From: CAYRSS01 sp964426945
Lineage (GTDB): Bacteria > Planctomycetota > Phycisphaerae > UBA1845
Assembly: GCA_964426945.1 (NCBI GenBank)
Contig: CAYRSS010000001.1
Location: 62,001-126,000 of the forward strand
Direction: 5' to 3'
Length of the DNA: 64,000 nucleotides
The stretch's first letter is position 1. Every line of letters begins with the position of its first letter. Positions 43,092-51,522 of this stretch are shown piece by piece. The notes under the pieces were generated by a model that worked only from the letters and a program-made list of their open reading frames with translations, was not told where the DNA came from and searched no databases. Both the position numbers and the translations under genes were made by a program.

Positions 43092-45473
43092 ATGGCTTCA
43101 CGATCCGCCATAGTGGGACGGCTCTCCGGCAAGTGGCAGATTCCCCTGCTGCTCGCCTCCAGCGCCGCGCTTGTGCTTGTCGTGCTGTTCGGCCTGCCGA
43201 CAGCCGAAAGCGTCTCGGCCCCCCGCGCCCTGACCTACCTCGACGACCTGCTCGCCGCCGGTGAATTCGATCAGGCGGCAGAGTTCGCCCAGCGCCGCCT
43301 GGCCGACCAGACCCGCCCCGAGGACGAACTCGCCGAGACCCGCCTGCGGCTTGCCCGCGCCCGCTACGAACAGGCCCGGATTCAGCGCATCGCCACGCCG
43401 GCCGTCGGTGCCGTGATCGAGCATCACTACGAGCCGGCCATGGACTTGGGTCTGGCGCTGACGCCGGACGACTACCTCAGGCTCGCCGACGCCCGGGCCT
43501 ATCAGGGTGACCACGGCGGAACCATCGCAGCCTACGAAAGCGCCCTCGCCGCCGGGGTGGATAACGATGCCGAACTGCACGCGAAGATCTACGCGATCCG
43601 CAAGGGGAAGCTGCTCGAGTCGCCCGAGGCGCTGAACCGGACGCTTGAGCAGGTGCTCGCCACCGCCGATCCGGGCAACGCCCGGCTGCGCGTCTGGGCG
43701 GTCGAAGAGCAGCTTGGCCTGCTGCTCGATTCCGGCGAAGCCGCCAGCGCTCCGGCGCTGCTCTCGCGTCATCGGGATTCCTTCATCGGGACCGAGGCGG
43801 AGGACCGCCTGGCGTATCTCGAAGCACTGGTGATGTACCGGACCGGCGAGCTGGAGCCGGCCGAGCGGTTCCTGAGAGCGCTGCGAAACCGGCTCGCCCC
43901 CGACAGTGATGTGCACGCCGCGACGGGGTGGCTGCTCGGCCGCGTACTGCTGGACCTCGATCGTCCAGCGGAAGCGATGACGTTTTTCGCCGACGTTCGC
44001 ATGTATTTCCCCGCCACGAACTACGCGATGGCCGCCGCGATCGGCCAGGGGGAAGCCCTGGCGCTGCTTGGGCGGCACGACGAGGCCGCGGGCGCGTTTT
44101 CCGGCGCCATCGCGGAGATGGCCGATCGCGGTGAGAGCCCCATCGCCCGACGCGCACCGCTTCGGACGACGCTGATGGTCCTCGCCGAGCGCACCCGCCA
44201 GGAAGATCACTACGACGCCGCGGTTCAGTACGGCGATCTCGCCTTGGAGCTGATCGATCGCGGAGAGGTCGAACTGGCGACGGCGATTCTGGGGCAGGTC
44301 GGCGACCTGCTCGCGGGCTACGCCGGCCGGCTCCGCGAGGCGGCGTCCGGCGAGTCGGACGGCCCGAAGGCGGAACGGCTTTCGACGGCCTCCCGGCTGC
44401 ACGCCCGCCGAGCCGCGGAGCTGTATCTGGACCTGGCGCGGATCAACTCGATCGATCCGTCTCTCACGGCGCAAGCTTTGTGGCAGGCCGCCGACCTTTA
44501 CGACCTGGCTGGGCAGTTTCCCGAGGCAGAACGGCTCTTCGATCAGTACGCGTCCGAGTTTCCCGAGGCAGCGTTTGCACCCCGCGCGTGGGCCCGCATC
44601 GGGGCCATCCGTCAGCGCATGGGCCGCTTCGAGCAGGCCATCGTCGCATTTCGTGCCTGCCATGCGCGGTATCCCCGCACTCTCGATGGCGCCCGCGCGC
44701 TGCTGCCGCTGGCTGAGTGTCACCGCACGCTGGGCGATTTGGATGAGGCGGAGCGCGTGCTGCGGCAGGTGATCGCCGATCCGGTCGTGTTCACCCCGCG
44801 CGCCCCCGAGTTCGCTGAAGCCATGTATCGCCTCGGCGATCTGCTCAATCAGAAGGGGCAGTACGAGCCCTCCATCACAGTGCTGGAGGAATGGTGGGAT
44901 CGCTACGCCGAGGACGCGGCCGGTGCGTCAGAACGGATGCGCGCGCTTTACCTGCTGGCTGACTCGTATCGCCACAGCGGGCTGGCGTTGCAGACCGAGG
45001 CGGAAGATGCGGCCTTCTCAGGCCAGCGCGAACAGATGCTCGACGACGCGAAAACCCGCCTGCTGAAGGCTCGCGAACACTACGGTTCGCTCGCAGAGCT
45101 CTGTCGTCGCGTCGAGTCGGGCGAACAGGCCGAACTCAGCGAGATGTACCTTCGCCATGCGGTGCTCTACGAGGCGGACTGCCTCTTCGAGATGGGCATG
45201 CACCGCGATGCGCTTCGGCTCTACGAGGAAGCGGCCGGGGCCTGGTCGGATTCGACCGTGGCACTCGCCGCGTTCGTTCAGATCATCGCGTGCCACCTGT
45301 CGCTCGGCAGTCCGCACGAGGCGAGGGCCTCGCTGGCCCGGGCGGAGGTGCTCGTGGACCGCGTGCCTGATGCAGCGTTCGAGTCTTCGCTCTCCCCTGA
45401 GCGTCGCGACGACTGGCGGCGCTACTTTGAATGGTTGGGCGAGTCGGAGTTGTTCACCCCGGCGGGGTCGTGA
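43092..45473 (+). CDS. Large membrane-anchored TPR protein at the head of the flagellar locus
   Basis: The 793-residue protein has one N-terminal helix (LLLASSAALVLVVLFGL, about 18-34) and then a long array of tetratricopeptide-like pairs covering the rest. Units include LDDLLAAGEFDQAAEFAQRRL, GRHDEAAGAFSGAIAEMAD, LYDLAGQFPEAERLFDQYA and MGMHRDALRLYEEAAGAW. It should lie on the outer face of the cytoplasmic membrane as a scaffold. I do not recognise a named flagellar protein. It precedes flgN by only 22 bases and shares direction with every downstream flagellar gene, so a role in assembly, for example outer-membrane or peptidoglycan passage of the rod, is possible but unproven. Confidence 0.75.
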   Translation: MASRSAIVGRLSGKWQIPLLLASSAALVLVVLFGLPTAESVSAPRALTYLDDLLAAGEFDQAAEFAQRRLADQTRPEDELAETRLRLARARYEQARIQRIATPAVGAVIEHHYEPAMDLGLALTPDDYLRLADARAYQGDHGGTIAAYESALAAGVDNDAELHAKIYAIRKGKLLESPEALNRTLEQVLATADPGNARLRVWAVEEQLGLLLDSGEAASAPALLSRHRDSFIGTEAEDRLAYLEALVMYRTGELEPAERFLRALRNRLAPDSDVHAATGWLLGRVLLDLDRPAEAMTFFADVRMYFPATNYAMAAAIGQGEALALLGRHDEAAGAFSGAIAEMADRGESPIARRAPLRTTLMVLAERTRQEDHYDAAVQYGDLALELIDRGEVELATAILGQVGDLLAGYAGRLREAASGESDGPKAERLSTASRLHARRAAELYLDLARINSIDPSLTAQALWQAADLYDLAGQFPEAERLFDQYASEFPEAAFAPRAWARIGAIRQRMGRFEQAIVAFRACHARYPRTLDGARALLPLAECHRTLGDLDEAERVLRQVIADPVVFTPRAPEFAEAMYRLGDLLNQKGQYEPSITVLEEWWDRYAEDAAGASERMRALYLLADSYRHSGLALQTEAEDAAFSGQREQMLDDAKTRLLKAREHYGSLAELCRRVESGEQAELSEMYLRHAVLYEADCLFEMGMHRDALRLYEEAAGAWSDSTVALAAFVQIIACHLSLGSPHEARASLARAEVLVDRVPDAAFESSLSPERRDDWRRYFEWLGESELFTPAGS

Positions 45474-45495
45474 ACGCGGGCTGAATGGGAGTGCC

Positions 45496-45978
45496 ATGAC
45501 GACGCCATCGCAGCATGTGGAACAGCTGATTGACGGCCCGGGGCGGATCATCGAGATGCTCCGCGCGCAGGCGTCGCTCTATCGCCGGCTGGAAGAGTGC
45601 GCTGACCGTCAGCGGCGGCTGATCGTGGAGGACGACTCGTCCAGACTGCTCCAGGTGCTCGGCGAGCGCAAGCGGTTGACCGACCTGATCGCCGCCATCG
45701 CGCGCCGGCTGGCGCCGGTACGTCAGGCGTGGCCGCGCTGGCGGGATTCACTGGCCCCGGCTGCTCGGAGCGAGGCGGATCGGCTGGTGGACGAGTCGTC
45801 AGCAAGCCTGCGGCGGCTGATCGAGCGCGACGAACAGGACTGTCGCGTGCTGTCGGTGAAGAAGGAAGCAACGGCCCGTCTGATCTCGGCGACCAGCAGC
45901 GGCGCCAGGGCGATTTCGGCGTACCGGGCTCCGCGGAGCCAGGAAGGCCGTCTCGACGAGGTACACCACGAATCATGA
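45496..45978 (+). CDS. flgN: FlgN-like flagellar chaperone
   Basis: This 160-residue helical protein uses ATG 45496 with GGGAG upstream. Its pattern of long amphipathic helices (LRAQASLYRRLEECADRQRRLI; LLQVLGERKRLTDLIAAIARRLAPV; VDESSASLRRLIERDEQDCRVL) and size fit FlgN, which holds the hook-filament junction proteins FlgK and FlgL in the cytoplasm before export. No junction genes occur in this window. It overlaps the next gene by four bases (ATGA). The similarity is of pattern and place rather than strong motifs, so the name is provisional. Confidence 0.65.
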   Translation: MTTPSQHVEQLIDGPGRIIEMLRAQASLYRRLEECADRQRRLIVEDDSSRLLQVLGERKRLTDLIAAIARRLAPVRQAWPRWRDSLAPAARSEADRLVDESSASLRRLIERDEQDCRVLSVKKEATARLISATSSGARAISAYRAPRSQEGRLDEVHHES

Positions 45979-46910
45979 CCGTCATGGCCGACATCCCGGT
46001 TCGAGAACGCGACCTTGCCACCATCGTGCAGGCCTACAGCGAGGTCACGGAGAAGCTCAAGCGGTCGCACGAGATCCTGGCGCGCGAAGTCTGTCGACTG
46101 CGCGAGGAGATCACCCAGAAAAACCTCGAGCTGGCCCGCCGCGAGCGCCTCGCGGCGCTCGGTGAACTGGCCGCTGGGGTGGCCCACGAAATCCGCAATC
46201 CGCTCGCGGGAATCCAGCTGTACGCCTCGGTCCTCGATCGCGATCTGCATGACCGGCCGAAGGATAGGGAGGTCGTGGTGCGCATCTCGCGCGGCGTGCG
46301 GCACATCGAGAGCATCGTGCGGGACATTCTCGCGTTTGCCCGCGGCGCACAGCCCGCGACGCGTGCCGTTCGCCTCGACGAGCTGGTCGAGGACACGGTC
46401 GCGCAGGCTGCGCCCGCCGCCTCCGCCCGGCGAATTCGTCTCGATGTGGATGCGGGATTCGCTGACGGCGCCATCCGCTGTGACGTGGGCCAGATTCAGC
46501 GCGTGTTGCTGAACCTGGTGCTCAACGCCATCGACGCAACGGGCGACGGCGGAGTGGTCCGCGTGCGAGATCGCGGCGTTTCGCGTGATGGCGCGCTGCG
46601 CGTGCTCGCCGTCGAGGACGACGGTCCCGGCATTCCCGAGGACCACCTCGATCGGATCTTCAATCCGTTTTTCACCACGAAGGACCAGGGCACGGGCCTC
46701 GGGCTGGCCATCGCGCACCGTATCGTTGAGTCGCACGAGGGGCGACTCACCGCAGCCAACCGACCGGAAGGTGGCGCGGTGTTCACGCTGGCGCTGCCGA
46801 TCGATCAAACCGCGATGGACCACAGCGCTATTGAGGCGGATTCCTGGATGACCGACGGCGACAATGGCTTTTTCTCCGGGCAGCCCGAACCGGCCCGGCT
46901 GCGGCACTAG
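45975..46910 (+). CDS. Flagellar-locus sensor histidine kinase (FlrB/AtoS-like)
   Basis: This 311-residue soluble kinase has no transmembrane segment. A coiled-coil lead (VTEKLKRSHEILAREVCRLREEI) enters the HisKA motif AAGVAHEIRNPLAGI with the phosphoacceptor His71. The ATPase lobe has LLNLVLNAIDATGDGG (N box), EDDGPGIPEDHLDRIFNPFFTTK and GTGLGLAIAHRIVESH. Its ATG overlaps the flgN-like stop. With the sigma-54 regulator 18 bases downstream it forms a pair comparable to FlrB/FlrC of vibrios, which read hook-basal-body assembly state and activate class III genes. The input signal here is unknown. Confidence 0.88.
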   Translation: MTVMADIPVRERDLATIVQAYSEVTEKLKRSHEILAREVCRLREEITQKNLELARRERLAALGELAAGVAHEIRNPLAGIQLYASVLDRDLHDRPKDREVVVRISRGVRHIESIVRDILAFARGAQPATRAVRLDELVEDTVAQAAPAASARRIRLDVDAGFADGAIRCDVGQIQRVLLNLVLNAIDATGDGGVVRVRDRGVSRDGALRVLAVEDDGPGIPEDHLDRIFNPFFTTKDQGTGLGLAIAHRIVESHEGRLTAANRPEGGAVFTLALPIDQTAMDHSAIEADSWMTDGDNGFFSGQPEPARLRH

Positions 46911-46928
46911 ACAGGAGGACTGGGTTAC

Positions 46929-48311
46929 ATGGCTCGTATCTGTGTGCTGGACGACAAGGAAATCATTCGCGACTCGCTCTCGGCGACGCTCGCGCGGGAG
47001 GACCACGAGGTCGAGACCTTCGAAGACCCCGTGGTGGCCATCGCCGAGATCCGTCGGAACCGATTCGACCTGGTCCTCAGTGACCTCAAGATGCCGCGGA
47101 TGGACGGCCTGACTCTCATCCGCGAGATCCGCGGGGCGGGATGTGATACGCCGGTCATCGTGATGACCGCGTTCGCGACCATCTCGACGGCCGTCGAGGC
47201 GATCAAGATCGGCGCGTTCGACTATGTTCAGAAACCCTTCGACGCGGAGCGCATCGCTGTGCTCGTCGAACGGGCCCTCGAACACTCCCGCCTGCGGCGT
47301 GAGAACGAGGCCCTGCGCGTCTCGCTGCTTGATCTGCGCAAGCACCGCGATCTGATCGGCTCCGGGCCGGCCATGAGCGAGTTGCGCGGCAGGCTGGACC
47401 GGGTGGCGGCCAGCCACGCGACGGTGCTGATCACCGGCGAGTCGGGCACCGGTAAGGAATTGGTCGCTTCGTACATCCACCGCGGTTCTCCCCGGGCGGA
47501 TCGCCCGATGCTCTGCCTCAACTGCGCGGCCTTGTCGGCCAACCTGCTGGAGAGTGAGCTGTTCGGTCACGAACGCGGCGCGTTCACCGGCGCAGACCGG
47601 ACCCGCAAGGGCCGCTTCGAACTGGCGGACGGCGGCACGCTGCTTCTCGACGAAATCTCGGAGATGGCCCTGCCCCTTCAGGCCAAGCTCCTTCGCGTGC
47701 TGCAGGAAGGACAGTTTGAGCGCGTCGGCAGCAGCCTGACCCGCACGAGCGACGTCCGGGTTATCGCCACGACCAATCGCAGCCTGCCGGAGTGGGTCGC
47801 CAGGAATCGCTTCAGGGCGGACCTGTTCTACCGGCTCAACGTGCTGCCCATCGCCGTGCCGCCGCTGCGGGATCGCATTGAGGACATTCCCGAACTCGTT
47901 GATTACTTCCTGCGCCAGGCCGCTGGCAATGACAACGGCATCCCGCTCAAGGTTTCGCCTGACGCGATGGACCTGCTGCGCACCTACGCGTGGCCGGGCA
48001 ACGTGCGCGAGCTGGAGAACCTCTGTCGCCGGGCGGCGACGCTGTGCACCGGCCCCATCATGACGCCGGAGTTGATCGCCCCGTGGCTCGCGCCGGGGGC
48101 GTCGGCCGAGGAGGACTTCGCGGGGCTGCGCGACGGCATGCTGCTGGAGGACATGGAGCGCCGCCTGATCGAAAAGACGCTCCGCCGGTTCAACGGCCAC
48201 CGCGTCCGCACAGCCAAGGCCCTGGGCATGGGCGTCCGCACGCTGGGTATGAAGCTGAAGCAGTGGCGCGAGGAAGCCGCCGCCCACCATGGGCGAACGC
48301 TGACGGTCTGA
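46929..48311 (+). CDS. Sigma-54-dependent flagellar response regulator (FlrC/FlbD-regulator-like)
   Basis: The 460-residue regulator has a receiver domain with the phosphoacceptor Asp52 (SDLKMPRMDG) and VQKPF. Its AAA+ domain has GESGTGKE, ERGAFTGA (intact sigma-54 contact loop), LLLDEISEM and FRADLFYRLNVLP. A Fis-type helix-turn-helix is at the end (RFNGHRVRTAKALGMGVRTLGMKLKQ). It should activate sigma-54 polymerase at flagellar promoters, and a candidate lies 93 bases downstream before flgB. It follows the histidine kinase gene by 18 bases. The receiver and output domains show no truncation. Confidence 0.93.
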   Translation: MARICVLDDKEIIRDSLSATLAREDHEVETFEDPVVAIAEIRRNRFDLVLSDLKMPRMDGLTLIREIRGAGCDTPVIVMTAFATISTAVEAIKIGAFDYVQKPFDAERIAVLVERALEHSRLRRENEALRVSLLDLRKHRDLIGSGPAMSELRGRLDRVAASHATVLITGESGTGKELVASYIHRGSPRADRPMLCLNCAALSANLLESELFGHERGAFTGADRTRKGRFELADGGTLLLDEISEMALPLQAKLLRVLQEGQFERVGSSLTRTSDVRVIATTNRSLPEWVARNRFRADLFYRLNVLPIAVPPLRDRIEDIPELVDYFLRQAAGNDNGIPLKVSPDAMDLLRTYAWPGNVRELENLCRRAATLCTGPIMTPELIAPWLAPGASAEEDFAGLRDGMLLEDMERRLIEKTLRRFNGHRVRTAKALGMGVRTLGMKLKQWREEAAAHHGRTLTV

Positions 48312-48403
48312 CGTCGGCAGGGGTTGCCGCCCCCGCGCAGTTTTCGCCGGCCGTTTGGCGGCCCGAACGGCGCCGCGCGGCTGGTATCCGGGGCACGGGG
48401 GCG

Positions 48404-48419
48404 TGGCACGCCCCATGTA
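48404..48419 (+). promoter_or_regulatory. Candidate sigma-54 promoter of flgB operon
   Basis: TGGCACG-CCCC-ATGTA matches the -24 element perfectly and the -12 element at 3 of 5 (TTGCA), with GT instead of the usual GC. Transcription would start near 48430, 53 bases before flgB. The same bases form a hairpin (GGGGCGT 48398-48404 with ACGCCCC 48408-48414), so it may instead be a terminator of the regulator gene. The flanking sigma-54 activator gene supports the promoter reading. Confidence 0.4.
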
Positions 48420-48482
48420 AGCACGCCGCCGCTGCGGCAGACGAGCCGCGGCAGGGGCGTCGCCCCGACAGGAGGAGCCGGG

Positions 48483-48917
48483 ATGTTCGTATCCGCGATC
48501 ACCGACCGCAGTTCGATGGCGGCCCTGGAGCATACGCTGACCTTCGGCGAGGCGCGGCTCAAGGTCATCGCGGAAAACGTCGCCAACATCGGCACGGCCG
48601 GGTATCGCGCTCGGCAGCTCGACAAGGCCGGGTTCCAGGGCGCCCTGCGGGACGCCTTGGACCGCCGCGGGAGCGACGTGTCGCGGCCGCTGGAGATTCG
48701 TGACACGGGTGAGGTGGCGACCGACCGGCACGGCCGGCTGGCCGTCCGGCCGAGCACGGCCCCGGCAGAGAACATCCTGTTTCATGACGGGACAAACATG
48801 TCCATCGAGGCGCAGATGTCCGAGCTGGCCGAGACGCAGATGATGCATCGCTCGGCGGCCCTGCTGTTGCGCAACAAGGTGGACGGGCTGCGGAAGGCCA
48901 TCGCCGGTCGTCTCTAG
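48483..48917 (+). CDS. flgB: Flagellar basal-body rod protein FlgB
   Basis: The 144-residue product of ATG 48483 (AGGAGGAG upstream) is a proximal rod subunit exported by the flagellar type III apparatus. It starts with a helical D0 region (LEHTLTFGEARLKVIAENVANIGTAGYRARQLD) and ends with the matching D0 helix (MSELAETQMMHRSAALLLRNKVDGLRKAI). The ANIGTxGY phrase is the rod-family signature. The length agrees with the family. It opens the structural part of the locus and precedes flgC by 46 bases. Confidence 0.93.
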   Translation: MFVSAITDRSSMAALEHTLTFGEARLKVIAENVANIGTAGYRARQLDKAGFQGALRDALDRRGSDVSRPLEIRDTGEVATDRHGRLAVRPSTAPAENILFHDGTNMSIEAQMSELAETQMMHRSAALLLRNKVDGLRKAIAGRL

Positions 48918-48963
48918 CCGGGCAGTGTGTCGGCTGGCCGGTGGGTCAGAGAGTTGAGGGATC

Positions 48964-49368
48964 ATGTTTGCAGCGCTGGACATCAGCACCTCGGGGCTCG
49001 TCGCGCAGCGGGCAAACCTCGACATCATCGCGGGCAACATTGCCGCGAAGGATGCGCGGAACCCGGAGACGGGCGAACCGTTTCGCCGGCGCGTGGCCCT
49101 GATTTCCGCCGGCCGAGCCGACGGGGGGCCTGGCGTGCGCGTAGACCGCGTGATCGAAGATCCCTCGCCGCTGCCGCTTCGATGGGATCCGGAGCACCCC
49201 TTCGCCATCCGCGAGGGCGAGCGAGCGGGATACGTGGAAGAGTCGAACGTCAGCTACCACACGGAGATGGTGAACGCTCTCGTGGCGGCGCGGGCCTACG
49301 AGGCCAACGTGACCGTCATCGAGACCGCCAAGGCGATGGCGTCGGAGACGCTTCGTCTGATCGCCTAG
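48964..49368 (+). CDS. flgC: Flagellar basal-body rod protein FlgC
   Basis: The 134-residue rod subunit has the N-terminal pattern FAALDISTSGLVAQRANLDIIAGNIA and the C-terminal YVEESNVSYHTEMVNALVAARAYEANVTVIETAKAM. That segment (NVxxxxEMVxLIxAxRxYEAN) is diagnostic of FlgC and related rod proteins. A short middle region (about 40-85) replaces the larger insertion of distal rod proteins. RBS GAGGG precedes ATG 48964. It is exported with FlgB and FliE to build the proximal rod. Confidence 0.94.
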   Translation: MFAALDISTSGLVAQRANLDIIAGNIAAKDARNPETGEPFRRRVALISAGRADGGPGVRVDRVIEDPSPLPLRWDPEHPFAIREGERAGYVEESNVSYHTEMVNALVAARAYEANVTVIETAKAMASETLRLIA

Positions 49369-49456
49369 CGCGGCCGAAAGCAAGGAGGCTGCAGGTCGCG
49401 CGGCTTTGAATTCTCAAGGAAGTCTGTTCATCAGTATCACAGACGGAGCCTGATGC

Positions 49457-49768
49457 ATGAGTACGCCGATTCAGTTCCCCCCGGTCGGTCGCGGTCCGGT
49501 GCCGGTGGGTCCCTCGCCTGCGCCGGCCGTCCAGGCCGAGCCGCAGGGCAAGGACTTCAAGACGATCCTGCTGGACAACCTCAACGAGGTAAACCGGCTG
49601 CAGAAGGAGGCGGACGACGGCGTCCAGAAGCTGCTCACGGGCGAGACGGATAACGTCGCCGAGGTGCTCACGGCCGTGAACAAGGCCGGGGTCGCGTTCG
49701 ACATGTTGATGGAGGTTCGCAACAAGCTGGTCGAGGCCTACCGCGAAGTGCAGCAGATGCGGGTGTAA
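49457..49768 (+). CDS. fliE: Flagellar hook-basal-body protein FliE
   Basis: This 103-residue adaptor joins the MS ring to the rod and is the first substrate of the export gate. After a Pro-rich lead it has FKTILLDNLNEVNRLQKEADDGVQKLLTG and AVNKAGVAFDMLMEVRNKLVEAYREVQQM, the FliE helix pair. GGAG lies 8 bases before the ATG at 49457. A second ATG four bases earlier reads another frame. It precedes fliF by 43 bases, the usual order flgB-flgC-fliE-fliF. Confidence 0.93.
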   Translation: MSTPIQFPPVGRGPVPVGPSPAPAVQAEPQGKDFKTILLDNLNEVNRLQKEADDGVQKLLTGETDNVAEVLTAVNKAGVAFDMLMEVRNKLVEAYREVQQMRV

Positions 49769-49811
49769 CCCGTCTCTCGCCCGGCGCGGGTCGTTCTAGC
49801 AAGCGGAAACC

Positions 49812-51482
49812 ATGGATCGATTCAGACAGATCCTATCGAAGATCGGCGTGCAGCTGGGAGCTTTGACCGTCTCGCAGCGCATTGCGATCGGTCTGTGCGC
49901 CGCGCTGGTGGCTACGTCGCTGCTTTGGCTGATGCAGTGGTCAGTCGCCCCCGATCTCGTGCCGCTGACCAACTATGAGTTCAACTACGACGAACTGACC
50001 GCCGCTCGCGAGGTTCTCGCGACGGAGACGGGCTCGTTCAAGATCGTCGGTAAGAAGATCTACGTCACCCCCGCCGACCGCGACCGGCTGCTGCTGAAGC
50101 TGTCGAGCGCTGACGCACTCCCCGAGGGGAGCCTGATGAGCCTTGAAGAGCTCGTCAACAACACCGATCCGTTCATGTCGCCGGAGCAGCTCCAGCTCAA
50201 GGAGAACTACGCCCGCGGCAACACGCTCGCGCAGATGATGATGGCGTACCCGTTTGTGCAATCAGCCCAGGTCATCATCAACCCGAAGCGCGTGCGGCGG
50301 CTCGGGGCGCAGCAGAGCGATGAGCCGACAGCGTCCGTCTCGGTGATGCTCAAGCCCGGCACCGAGATGGAGAAGCCCCTCGTCGACACGTTCGCGAAAC
50401 TCGTGAGTGGCGCGGTGCCGGGGCTCAAACCCTACAACGTCAACGTCACGGACGCCCGCACCGGGCGCACGCACAACGTGCCGCATCCCGACGACGCGGG
50501 CCGCGCCGACCTCTACGAGATGGAGCGGAAGCGCGAAGCCGACCTGAAGGCGAAGATCCAGGACGCCCTGGCGATCCCCGGCCTGCTGCTGGCGGTCAGC
50601 GTGGAACTCGACCCGGCCCTGTCCAGCAAGACGATCTACCGACATGACAAGCCCCAGCCGCGCATCGAGCGCACCACCGCCGACGAGATGACCAGCCGCG
50701 AGGGCGGCGGCAGCGAGACCGGCCTGCAGGCCAACGTGGGCAGCGCCCTTACGGCGTCAGCCAACGGCCAGAGCAGCCTCAAGGAAGAGAGCAACACCGA
50801 GTATTTCCCCGGCAACCTGCGTGAGGAAGAGCGGATCCAGACCGGGACATGGTCGATCCAGCGCGTCACCGCATCGATCAGTATCCCACGCAGCTACATC
50901 AGCGGACTGGTCATGGCCCGCACCGGCACCGACGCGCAGCCCAGGGACGAGGAACTCCAGGCGGATCGCGAGGCTCAGATCGCCCGCGTAAAGAGCGCTG
51001 TGCAGAAGATCATTAACGCCCGCAATCCGGAAGACGTGATGGTGGATGTCTACCCGGACATGATGTGGCAGCCTGACGGACCGTCGTGGAGCCAGCCGCC
51101 CGGGGCGCTCGCCGCCGCGGGCACCGCTCAGCCCGCCGGGACCCTCGACATGGTGCGCGGCTACGGGCCTCAGATCGGGCTCGGTGTGCTGGCGCTCACG
51201 AGCTTGTTCATGATGCTGCGCATCGTGCGCAAGTCGGCCGGGATGGCGGCGTCGGCCGCCGCCGCGGCCGAGCACGACGAGCCGGACGAGGCGGACTCAC
51301 TGCACATCGGCCAGCAGACCATCGGCGAGGCCACGCTGACCGACGGGTTCCTGACCGGACAGGAAGTCGACGAACACACGCTCATGGAGCGCCAGCTCGC
51401 GCAGGAAGTCTCCAAGATGGTTGCCGAAGATCCCAAGTCGGCGGCGGACCTTGTGCAGCGCTGGGTGAACGAGCAGTTGTAG
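49812..51482 (+). CDS. fliF: Flagellar MS-ring protein FliF
   Basis: The 556-residue ring protein has an N-terminal helix (IAIGLCAALVATSLLWLMQW, about 25-45) and a periplasmic section with two ring-building motifs. These include LEELVNNTDPFMSPEQLQLKENYARG and QSAQVIINPKRVRRLGAQQSDEPTASVSVMLKPGTEM. A beta-collar region follows (about 270-400), then a C-terminal helix (IGLGVLALTSLFMMLRIV) and the cytoplasmic tail ending ADLVQRWVNEQL, which binds FliG. It forms the base around which the switch and export apparatus assemble. All regions are present. Confidence 0.95.
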   Translation: MDRFRQILSKIGVQLGALTVSQRIAIGLCAALVATSLLWLMQWSVAPDLVPLTNYEFNYDELTAAREVLATETGSFKIVGKKIYVTPADRDRLLLKLSSADALPEGSLMSLEELVNNTDPFMSPEQLQLKENYARGNTLAQMMMAYPFVQSAQVIINPKRVRRLGAQQSDEPTASVSVMLKPGTEMEKPLVDTFAKLVSGAVPGLKPYNVNVTDARTGRTHNVPHPDDAGRADLYEMERKREADLKAKIQDALAIPGLLLAVSVELDPALSSKTIYRHDKPQPRIERTTADEMTSREGGGSETGLQANVGSALTASANGQSSLKEESNTEYFPGNLREEERIQTGTWSIQRVTASISIPRSYISGLVMARTGTDAQPRDEELQADREAQIARVKSAVQKIINARNPEDVMVDVYPDMMWQPDGPSWSQPPGALAAAGTAQPAGTLDMVRGYGPQIGLGVLALTSLFMMLRIVRKSAGMAASAAAAAEHDEPDEADSLHIGQQTIGEATLTDGFLTGQEVDEHTLMERQLAQEVSKMVAEDPKSAADLVQRWVNEQL

Positions 51483-51522
51483 ACGCCGCGCAGGCCGCGC
51501 CGGCCGTCGTCGAGAGGTACTC

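Noticed and set aside
45723..49208. Open minus-strand frame of 1161 codons antisense to flagellar regulators and flgB/flgC
   Set aside because: Arginine/alanine/glycine-rich with no domain, ribosome site or start context. A shadow frame of GC-rich codon use in real plus-strand genes.
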